Shown here: piece after piece, positions 57,416-64,000 of the stretch
Layout of the letters: every line of letters begins with the position of its first letter
How positions within the stretch are numbered: the first letter of the stretch is position 1
DNA from: Bauldia sp963759235
Lineage (GTDB): Bacteria; Pseudomonadota; Alphaproteobacteria; Rhizobiales; Kaistiaceae
Direction of reading: 5' to 3'
NCBI GenBank assembly: GCA_963759235.1
Contig: CAVWYO010000007.1
Coordinates: 310,001-374,000, forward strand
Length of the DNA: 64,000 bases
Made by a program: the position numbers and the translations under genes
The notes under the pieces: generated by a model
What the model was told of the DNA's origin: nothing
Seen by the model: only the letters and a program-made list of their open reading frames with translations
Databases searched by the model: none

Positions 57416-59116
57416 GTGTCCGCCACGGCCCCGACCATCCGACGCCCGGCCTTCGCATTGAGATGCGGCGGCGCGTGCGGCTGGATGACCGGGTCGGCGG
57501 CGACCGCCCTTCTGGTTATCGCACCGGTCGTCGCCCTCGCCTTCATCGCGGCGGAAGGGTCGGGCGACGTCTGGCGCCATCTCGTCCTCAACGCCCTACC
57601 GACGGCGACGGCCAACACGGCGCTGTTGCTTGCCGGCGTCGGCACCATCGTCATCGTCGTCGGCGCGGGAGCCGCCTGGCTGGTGACCGCCTACGAATTT
57701 CCCGGCCGCCGGGTGCTCGACTGGGCGCTGCTCCTGCCGCTCGCGGTGCCGACCTACATCGTCGCCTATGCCTATCTCGACCTGTTGCACCCGATCGGGC
57801 CGGTCCAGTCGGCGATCCGCGCCCTCTTCGGCATCACCAGTCCGAGGGATCTGCGGCTCCCCGACATCCGCTCGCTCGGCGGGGCGATCATCCTGTTCGG
57901 CTTCGTGCTCTACCCTTATGTCTATCTGTCGACCCGAGCGCTGTTCCTGATGCAGGCAGGCGGACTGGTCGACGCGGCACGCACCCTCGGCGCGAGCCGG
58001 CGCGCGGTGTTCTTCCGAGTCGCCTTGCCGCTCGCCCGGCCGGCGATCGCCATCGGCACCAGCCTGGCCTTGATGGAAACGCTGAACGACGTCGGCGCCT
58101 CCGAGTTCCTCGGCGTGAGGACCCTGACGCTGTCGATCTATTCGACGTGGATCAACCAGTCGAACCTGCCCGGAGCGGCGCAGCTCGCGCTGGTCATGCT
58201 GGCGGTCGTCGTCCTTCTCGTGGTGATCGAGCGGTGGGCACGACGCAGCCAGCGTTTCGCCGGACGATCCCAGCGGACGGCCCGCGCGGCGCGGCGGCAG
58301 CTCCACGGCACGCGCGGCTGGGGCGCGTTGGCGCTCGGCCTCGTGCCGATCCTCATCGGGTTCGGCGCGCCGGCGCTGCACCTTCTCGGCCAGGCGATCC
58401 GGCGCATCGACTTTGCCGGCCTGTCGGATTCCATCCTCGCCGAGACGACCAACACGGTCGCCGTCTCGGCGGCGGCGACGGCGATCGCCGTGGTGCTCGG
58501 GCTGACGGTCGCCTATGCGGCGCGGCTGAACGGCGGCCGGCTCGCACCGGGTCTTCTCCGCGTCGCCAGTCTCGGCTACGCCCTGCCCGGGACGGTCGTG
58601 GCGATCGGCCTCCTCGCCCCGCTCGCCGGCCTCGACAATCTGGTCGACGGGATCAGCCGCAACCTGTTCGGCGTTTCCACCGGGCTCTTGCTCTCCGGCT
58701 CGGCCGCCGCGCTGATCTACGCCTACGTGGTGCGCTTTCTCGCCATCTCCGGCGGCGGCGCCGAGGCGGGCCTCAACAAGGTGTCCCAGACGCTCGACTA
58801 CAGCGCCCGGACCCTCGGCGAGACGGCGTCCGGCACGCTGCGGCGGGTTCATCTGCCGCTGATCCGCCCGGCCTTGGGGGCGGCCGCGATTCTCGTCTTT
58901 GTCGACTGCATGAAAGAGCTGCCGGCGACGCTCCTCCTCAGGCCGCTCAATTTCGAGACGCTGGCGACCCACCTCTACGGCGAAGCCATCCGCGGTACCT
59001 ACGAGGACGGGGCGGTCGCGGCGCTGGCGATCGTGCTGGTCGGCCTGTTGCCGGTGATGCTTCTCGCCCGGCTGAGCAGCCCGGCGCTGCCGCAGCAACG
59101 GAGTTTTGACAGTTGA
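57416..59116 (+). CDS. fbpB: Fe3+ ABC transporter permease
   Basis: 566 residues from GTG 57416. The FbpB/AfuB layout is a doubled permease, each half with about six helices and an EAA loop: DAARTLGASRRAVFFRVALPLARP in the first and YSARTLGETASGTLRRVHLPLIRP in the second. PLAVPTYIVAYAYLDL and SLALMETLNDVGASEFLGV are typical of iron(III) permeases. The stop overlaps the start of fbpC (TTGA). The operon fbpABC would import ferric iron from the periplasm. Confidence 0.93.
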   Translation: MSATAPTIRRPAFALRCGGACGWMTGSAATALLVIAPVVALAFIAAEGSGDVWRHLVLNALPTATANTALLLAGVGTIVIVVGAGAAWLVTAYEFPGRRVLDWALLLPLAVPTYIVAYAYLDLLHPIGPVQSAIRALFGITSPRDLRLPDIRSLGGAIILFGFVLYPYVYLSTRALFLMQAGGLVDAARTLGASRRAVFFRVALPLARPAIAIGTSLALMETLNDVGASEFLGVRTLTLSIYSTWINQSNLPGAAQLALVMLAVVVLLVVIERWARRSQRFAGRSQRTARAARRQLHGTRGWGALALGLVPILIGFGAPALHLLGQAIRRIDFAGLSDSILAETTNTVAVSAAATAIAVVLGLTVAYAARLNGGRLAPGLLRVASLGYALPGTVVAIGLLAPLAGLDNLVDGISRNLFGVSTGLLLSGSAAALIYAYVVRFLAISGGGAEAGLNKVSQTLDYSARTLGETASGTLRRVHLPLIRPALGAAAILVFVDCMKELPATLLLRPLNFETLATHLYGEAIRGTYEDGAVAALAIVLVGLLPVMLLARLSSPALPQQRSFDS

Positions 59117-60360
59117 CCTCGATCAATGCTCCGCCCCGCCGCCAGAAGACGCTGGCCGAAGCGGAACCGAACGGACGGCAGATGGCGCCGGCTGGACAGA
59201 TCGTCACGCTGAGGAGACCAGCCGCGGACATGGACCACGTGCTGCGCCCTGAACGCCCCGACGGTGTCGCGATGCCCGCTTCGGGCGAGCCGGCAGCCGA
59301 CACGCAGCGTGCGAGACCGGCGCTCCAGGTCGACCGCGTGTCACGGGCCTACGGGCCGATCCGGGCGGTGGATTCGGCGTCCCTGTCGGTCGCGCCCGGC
59401 GAGATCGTCGCGCTGGTCGGCCATTCCGGCTCCGGCAAGTCGACGCTCCTCAGGCTGATCGCCGGGCTCGAACGGCCCGACACAGGGCGGGTCGTCGTCA
59501 ACGGCAGCGAGGTGGCCGGCCCTTCGTCCTTCGTGCCGCCGGAAGCGCGCGGCATCGGCATGATGTTCCAGGACTACGCGCTTTTCCCTCATCTGACGGT
59601 CTTGAAGAACGTCCTCTTCGGCCTGCGCAGCCTGCCTCGGCCGGAGGCCATCGGCCGCGCCCGCCGCGCACTCGAGCGGGTCGGCCTCGGCGATCGCCAG
59701 GGAGACTATCCGCATACCCTGTCCGGCGGCGAACAGCAGCGCGTGGCGCTTGCCCGTGCCCTCGTCCCGCGCCCCGACCTCCTCCTCATGGACGAGCCCT
59801 TCTCCAACCTCGACCGCCGCACCCGCGACGTCATCCGCGACGATACGACCGCGCTTCTGCGCGACGGCGGCACCACCACCGTGCTCGTCACCCATGACCC
59901 CGACGACGCCATGCGCGTCGCCGATCGCATCATGATGATGCAGGCCGGACGCATCGTCCAAAGCGGAACGCCGCGCGAGCTCTACAAACGCCCGGCGTCG
60001 CTGCAGGTGGCGCGCTTCTTCTCCGAGCTCAACGAGATCGCCGGCGTTTGCCGCAACGGCGCGGTTCTGACGCCGATTGGCGAGATCCCGGCTCCCGGCA
60101 TCGCCGAAGGCAGCGCCGTCACCGTCTGCCTCCGCCCCAAAGGGGTGCGCCTCGTCGAGCGAACGGTCGGCGCGCAGACCGCCCGCGTCGTGTCGGGCCA
60201 CTGTCTCGGCGAGTCGATCCTCGTCCAGCTGGCGGTCGACGGGCTCGACCGGCCGCTCCGCCTGATCGTGGCGGCCGACCAGGCGCCGGCGCCGGGCCGG
60301 GTAGTGGGCTTCGAGGCCGACCACGACGAAATGCTGGTGTTTCCGTCAACGCCCGCCTGA
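59113..60360 (+). CDS. fbpC: Fe3+ ABC transporter ATP-binding protein
   Basis: 415 residues from TTG 59113, overlapping the fbpB stop. The ATPase begins only at ~70 (LQVDRVSRAYGPIRAVDSASL), preceded by a polar linker-like extension without known motif; ATGs at 59179, 59230 and 59272 are alternative starts that would remove most of it. Walker A is VGHSGSGKSTLLRL, Q-loop MFQDYALFPH, signature LSGGEQQRVALARAL, Walker B LLLMDEPFSNLD and H-loop VTHDPDDAM; a TOBE-type C-terminus follows (VTVCLRPKGVRL). Confidence 0.9.
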   Translation: MTSINAPPRRQKTLAEAEPNGRQMAPAGQIVTLRRPAADMDHVLRPERPDGVAMPASGEPAADTQRARPALQVDRVSRAYGPIRAVDSASLSVAPGEIVALVGHSGSGKSTLLRLIAGLERPDTGRVVVNGSEVAGPSSFVPPEARGIGMMFQDYALFPHLTVLKNVLFGLRSLPRPEAIGRARRALERVGLGDRQGDYPHTLSGGEQQRVALARALVPRPDLLLMDEPFSNLDRRTRDVIRDDTTALLRDGGTTTVLVTHDPDDAMRVADRIMMMQAGRIVQSGTPRELYKRPASLQVARFFSELNEIAGVCRNGAVLTPIGEIPAPGIAEGSAVTVCLRPKGVRLVERTVGAQTARVVSGHCLGESILVQLAVDGLDRPLRLIVAADQAPAPGRVVGFEADHDEMLVFPSTPA

Positions 60361-60473
60361 TCGGCCGCTTTCGGCCCAGGGTTTTCCGCCGAGCTCAGCC
60401 TTCTGCGCTGGGCATAGCCCCGTTTCCGTCGCTATTGTGCGATCGGAACCGCGGCTCGCCAAGGAATAGTGTC

Positions 60474-61640
60474 ATGCGCAAGGTCTTCGTCATCGCCCAG
60501 GGCGGCGGCCCGACGGCCGTCATCAACCAGACCGTCGCCGGCGCGACGCTCGAAGCGCGGCAGCGCTATCCGGGGGCGAAGGTGCTCGGCGCCCGGCACG
60601 GCGTGCGCGGCATCGCCGGCAACGATTTCGTCGACCTGTCCGCTCTGTCGGAAGCCGAGCTCAGGCGGTTTGCCAACACGCCGAATTCCGGCCTCGGCAG
60701 CACCCGCGATAAGCCGGACGACGCGTATTGCCAGCGCATCCTCACCGGCCTCGACCAGGTTTCGGCCGACGCCTTCATCTATATCGGCGGCAACGACACC
60801 TCGGGCACGCTGGCCATCCTCGACAAGGCATCGGCGGGGAAGGTCGCCTTCATTCACGCCCCCAAGACGATCGACAACGACCTCGCCGAGAACGACCACA
60901 CACCGGGCTTTATCTCCGCCGCGCTGTTCGTCGCCAACGCCTTCCTCAGCGTCGATCTCGACTTCCGGGCGATGCGCGGCGTCTATATCGGCATCGTCAT
61001 GGGCCGCCACGCCGGCTATCTCACCGCTGCCTCGGCCACCTGGCGCCGCGACGACACCGACGGGCCGCACCTCATCTACGTGCCGGAGGTGCCGTTCACC
61101 GAGCAGCGGCTGATGGAGGACATCCGGGCAACCTACGAACGGTACGGTCGCTGCGTCGTCGCCATGTCGGAGGGCGTGCAGACCGCCGACCACAAGCCCC
61201 TGGCGGAAAGCCTGATCCCGGCGCATCTGCACGAACGCGACGCCCACGGCAACCTGCAGCTTTCCGGCGGCGACCTGGGGCTGGCGCTTCAGGAGGCGAT
61301 CAAGGACGACCTGCCGGGGGTGCGGGCGCGGGTCGACACCTTCGGCTACCTACCGCGCGGCTTCCTCGCCACGATCAGCGAGACCGACCGGCAGGAGGCC
61401 TTCGCCATCGGCCGCTTCGCGGTGGAGAGGAGCGAGGGCGGCAGCGGCTCGGTCGCCCAGCAATTCGCCGGCGGCCGCACCGTGCTCAAGATGGTTCCCC
61501 TCGACGCCGTGGCGGCCAAGACCAAACGGATGCCGGCGGATTTCCTGACGCCGGCCGGCAATCACCTGACGGAAGCCGGCCTCGCCTATTTGCGCCGTCT
61601 GCTGCCCCCGCCGCCCGAGGTGTGGACGCCGTTTGTTTGA
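60474..61640 (+). CDS. pfp: Pyrophosphate-dependent 6-phosphofructokinase
   Basis: 388 residues. The N-terminus VFVIAQGGGPTAVINQTVAGA is the phosphoryl-donor loop, YIGGNDTSGTL stands where ATP enzymes have GGDGS, and PKTIDNDL (in place of GTIDND) and MGRHAGYLTAAS are PPi-type PFK motifs. PEVPFTEQRL and VSEGV-like AMSEGVQ complete the sugar-phosphate site. It uses PPi to interconvert fructose-6-P and fructose-1,6-bisP reversibly. It has its own upstream gap of 113 bases after fbpC. Confidence 0.9.
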   Translation: MRKVFVIAQGGGPTAVINQTVAGATLEARQRYPGAKVLGARHGVRGIAGNDFVDLSALSEAELRRFANTPNSGLGSTRDKPDDAYCQRILTGLDQVSADAFIYIGGNDTSGTLAILDKASAGKVAFIHAPKTIDNDLAENDHTPGFISAALFVANAFLSVDLDFRAMRGVYIGIVMGRHAGYLTAASATWRRDDTDGPHLIYVPEVPFTEQRLMEDIRATYERYGRCVVAMSEGVQTADHKPLAESLIPAHLHERDAHGNLQLSGGDLGLALQEAIKDDLPGVRARVDTFGYLPRGFLATISETDRQEAFAIGRFAVERSEGGSGSVAQQFAGGRTVLKMVPLDAVAAKTKRMPADFLTPAGNHLTEAGLAYLRRLLPPPPEVWTPFV

Positions 61641-61677
61641 GGCTTTTTCGGCGGCGCCGGCCCGGCTGGCGGCGAGC

Positions 61678-62091
61678 TCAACGCAGCACGTCGAAGGCGC
61701 GGTCGCGCCGGGAACCGTACCGGTAAACCGCGAAATGATCGTCGAAGCTCGCGACGCGGGTTATGCCGAGCCGCTCCATCACGGCGAAGCTGGTGCGGTC
61801 GACAATCGAAAAGTCCTGGTCGGCAAAGATCTCACCAATCGCCCACGCCGCCTCGAGGTCGGCGGAAGTGGCGATTTCGACTCGAACCGCGCCACCGCGG
61901 ATCATGGCCCAAAAACGCTCTGCAGCGTCGTGACGATACCGGCTGTTGAGCAGTAGCCACGTCTCGACGATGACGTGATCCGTTGTCACGTGATGCCGTT
62001 CGGTTTGAAGAACCGACTTGGCCCGGCCGTTGTTCCGATCTTTAGCTACAACAACTGCGAACCACGCGGACAAGTCGACGAAGATGGTCAA
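61678..62091 (-). CDS. PIN-domain toxin (VapC-like)
   Basis: 137 residues. The acidic residues of a PIN nuclease are seen in FVDLSAWFA (Asp 6), VIVETWLLL (Glu), FSIVDRTSFAVMERLG (Asp) and ASFDDHF (Asp). VapC toxins cut tRNA or rRNA. Its start overlaps the antitoxin stop by 4 bases (ATGA), the usual antitoxin-first order. Confidence 0.88.
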   Translation of the reverse strand: MTIFVDLSAWFAVVVAKDRNNGRAKSVLQTERHHVTTDHVIVETWLLLNSRYRHDAAERFWAMIRGGAVRVEIATSADLEAAWAIGEIFADQDFSIVDRTSFAVMERLGITRVASFDDHFAVYRYGSRRDRAFDVLR

Positions 62092-62387
62092 CCCGCCCTC
62101 TTTCGGGCTCGAACCGCAGGTCGCGGCTTGCGCCCGGTCTTGCGTAGGTACTCCTGCCAGACCGCCTCGCCGATCATCTTGTCCTTGTCGCGCGCGATAT
62201 TGGTCGGCGGACCTTCGCGAATGAGGTCGAAGATCATCGAAATATCCGACTTCGGCTTCGGCGCGCCGAGGTCCTCCGCGACCACGCGGCGGACGTATTC
62301 GGCAAACGAGATGCCAAGCTCGGCGGCCTTGGCCTGCGCCCGCCGCTGCATCTCGGGATCCATGGTGATCTGGGTTCGCGCATTCAT
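62088..62387 (-). CDS. Antitoxin, ribbon-helix-helix type
   Basis: 99 residues. The start NARTQITMDPEMQRRAQAKAAELGISFAEYVRRVV is a ribbon-helix-helix DNA-binding fold; the lysine/arginine-rich tail after ~65 would wrap the toxin. It precedes the PIN toxin gene and should repress the pair's promoter. The gap to the acyl-CoA dehydrogenase stop is 56 bases. Confidence 0.85.
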   Translation of the reverse strand: MNARTQITMDPEMQRRAQAKAAELGISFAEYVRRVVAEDLGAPKPKSDISMIFDLIREGPPTNIARDKDKMIGEAVWQEYLRKTGRKPRPAVRARKRAG

Positions 62388-62443
62388 GATGGCGCCATCA
62401 TGCCATCACTTCGCCTTGGCTGCAACCGGCGGTCGGGGCCGCC

Positions 62444-64000
62444 TCACATCGCCGGGCAGATGTAGTTGATGAAGGCGCCGGCGTCGAAGCGCGAGTCGAG
62501 CATGCCGTAGGTCGCCCGCCACGGCTTGCCGAGCCGCGTCTCGAGGAAGGCATCGGCGACGACGGAGGGGAACCGGCGACGGAGCGCCGCGGCGGCAACG
62601 GTCATGGCGAGCTGCTCGGTGAGGATGCGGGCGGAGCCTTCATCGGCAAGCGCCACCGCCGCGGCGGCGCGCAGCACGTTGAGCGTCGACTTGGCGGTAC
62701 CGCCGAGCGTGTCCTCGATGGTGGCGAGCACCGCCTCGAGCGGCTCGGACGATTTGCGCAAGACCCGCATCACGTCGAGGCACATGATGTTGCCGGCCCC
62801 TTCCCAGATGGCGTTGACCGGCGCCTCGCGATAGAGGCGGGGCAGCCGGCTCTCCTCGACATAGCCGTTGCCGCCGAGGCACTCCATCGCCTCGCCGATC
62901 AGCGCCGGGGCGATCTTGGTGACCCAGTATTTGGTGGCCGGCGTCATCAGCCGGGCGAAGGCGGCCTCGGCAGGATCGTTGTTGGCTCGGTCGTAGGATT
63001 CGGCGAGGCGGAAGGCGAGCGCCGCCGCCGCCACGGCGTCGAGCGCCATGTCGGCGAGCACCCGGCTCATCAGCGGCTGGGCCAGCAGCACCTCGCCGAA
63101 GGCCGCGCGATGGCGCGCATGATGAACCGCCTCGGCGAGCGCGATGCGCATCAGGCCGGCCGAGGCGACGGCGCAGTCGAGGCGGGTCAAGGTGACCATG
63201 TCGAGGACGGTCGGCAGCCCCCGGCCGAGCTCGCCGATCAGCCAGCCGAGGGCACCCCCGAACTCGGCCTCGGCGGTGGCGTTTGAGCGGTTGCCGAGCT
63301 TATCCTTGAGCCGCATGAAATGGACGTCGTTCCTGCTGCCATCGGGGCGGAACCGCGGCACCAGAAAACAGGAAAGGCCCTCCCGCGTCCTGGCGAGGGT
63401 GAGGAAGGCGTCGCTCATCGGCGCCGACAGGAACCACTTGTGGCCGGCGATCCGCCAGGTTCCGTCGCGGGCGTCCTCGGCAAAAGTGGTGGTGGCGGAG
63501 AGGTCGCTGCCGCCCTGTTTCTCCGTCATTCCCATGCCGATGGTGACGCCGTGCTTCTCGCTCATCGGCCGCGCGGCGGAATCGTATTGGCGGGCGCGAA
63601 TCCGCGGCAGCCATTGATTGGCGATGTCCGGCGCGTGCGCGATCGCCGCCACCGAGGCGTTGGTCATCGTCATCGGGCAGAGGTGACCGGGCTCGGCCTG
63701 GGCGGTCATGAAAAGCCGCGCCGCCCGGGCCAGCGTGCGCACATTGCCCTCCGCGTCGGAGGCGTCCCAGATCGAGGCATGCAGGCCGGCCGCGACACTG
63801 CGGCGCATCAGCGCATGATAGGCCGGATGGAACTCGACGATGTCGATCCGCTGACCGTTGGGGTCGTATGCCTTCAGCGTCGGCGGATTGGCATTGGCGA
63901 TCCGGCCGAGCTCGAAGGTCTCCGGCGTCCCCCATGTCTGGCCGTGGGCGGCGAGCTGGTCGAGAACCGCTTGCGGCACGCCCTCGATCAGCGCCTGGAG
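62444..64000 (-). CDS. AidB-like acyl-CoA dehydrogenase, partial (5' end beyond window)
   Basis: At least 518 residues; the frame is open to the window edge and family members start a few dozen residues further. AidB-type motifs: FHPAYHALMRRSVAAGL, CPMTMTNASVAAI, MGMTEKQGGSDL, HKWFLSAPMSDAFLTLA, ECLGGNGYVEESRLPRLYREAPVNAIWEGAGNIMCLDVMRVL. AidB binds FAD and DNA in the adaptive response to alkylation in E. coli; other members are isovaleryl-CoA dehydrogenases, so both uses are possible. Confidence 0.9.
   Translation of the reverse strand, partial: LQALIEGVPQAVLDQLAAHGQTWGTPETFELGRIANANPPTLKAYDPNGQRIDIVEFHPAYHALMRRSVAAGLHASIWDASDAEGNVRTLARAARLFMTAQAEPGHLCPMTMTNASVAAIAHAPDIANQWLPRIRARQYDSAARPMSEKHGVTIGMGMTEKQGGSDLSATTTFAEDARDGTWRIAGHKWFLSAPMSDAFLTLARTREGLSCFLVPRFRPDGSRNDVHFMRLKDKLGNRSNATAEAEFGGALGWLIGELGRGLPTVLDMVTLTRLDCAVASAGLMRIALAEAVHHARHRAAFGEVLLAQPLMSRVLADMALDAVAAAALAFRLAESYDRANNDPAEAAFARLMTPATKYWVTKIAPALIGEAMECLGGNGYVEESRLPRLYREAPVNAIWEGAGNIMCLDVMRVLRKSSEPLEAVLATIEDTLGGTAKSTLNVLRAAAAVALADEGSARILTEQLAMTVAAAALRRRFPSVVADAFLETRLGKPWRATYGMLDSRFDAGAFINYICPAM

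Overview
The window is GC-rich, densely packed DNA with no rRNA, tRNA, phage or transposase gene that I can see. It looks like the chromosome of an alphaproteobacterium, probably Hyphomicrobiales (Rhizobiales). The best evidence is a near-canonical SciP (cell-cycle inhibitor of CtrA, DUF1153), a Rhodobacter-type PmtA, MucR/CtrA-era cell-cycle logic (a CtrA-like box ahead of sciP) and the general style of the ABC and two-component genes. The species cannot be told from the sequence alone.

Layout. 1-2.6 kb: end of a surface-polysaccharide cluster (GT2, GT4, sulfotransferase, all minus). 2.7-7.6 kb: housekeeping (amidohydrolase, ruvX, UPF0173 hydrolase, sciP, mnmA, pmtA). 7.6-12.3 kb: a sugar-acid catabolic operon (DapA-like lyase, aldo/keto reductase, IlvD/Edd dehydratase) with a divergent SDR. 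12.4-14 kb: a secreted-type beta-repeat/RTX protein and a truncated copy. 14-22.6 kb: ThuA-like protein, HTH-TPR regulator divergent from a flavoprotein, Tat-exported sulfite-oxidase-like enzyme, winged-helix/TolB-like/TPR regulator and a GST. 22.7-25.9 kb: a signal-peptide-less ABC-type solute-binding protein, a small ABM-like protein and an HD-GYP/LuxR fusion. 26.2-31.2 kb: malK divergent from malEFG. 31.5-36.1 kb: a GT2, and a coupled pair YdcF-like / single-module A-T-TE protein with an extra C-terminal beta domain. 36.1-39.7 kb: a gene graveyard (decayed solute-binding protein and RTX fragments) followed by two tandem RTX paralogues. 40-43.7 kb: REC-EAL and CHASE-kinase-REC, divergent. 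43.8-48.6 kb: treZ-treY (trehalose from maltodextrin/glycogen). 48.6-54.2 kb: a four-gene, translationally coupled signalling operon (c-type haem DUF3365 protein, hybrid kinase, single REC, REC-cyclase). 54.3-64 kb: DUF606 transporter, glutaryl-CoA dehydrogenase with a double-palindrome operator, Fe3+ transporter fbpABC (fbpA frameshifted), PPi-type phosphofructokinase, a PIN/RHH toxin-antitoxin pair and an AidB-like acyl-CoA dehydrogenase cut by the window edge.

How the parts connect. The carbohydrate theme is strong: maltodextrin uptake (malEFGK), maltodextrin-to-trehalose conversion (treZY), sugar-acid degradation and PPi-PFK. The signalling genes cluster around c-di-GMP (EAL, HD-GYP) and cyclic nucleotides (class III cyclase). 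The most unusual content is the repeated beta-repeat/RTX family (three intact, one truncated, two decayed copies), the haem-sensor phosphorelay-cyclase operon, the A-T-TE fusion, and a pair of dispersed intergenic repeats at 22.5 and 26.1 kb. All family assignments come from reading motifs by eye; no database search was run.
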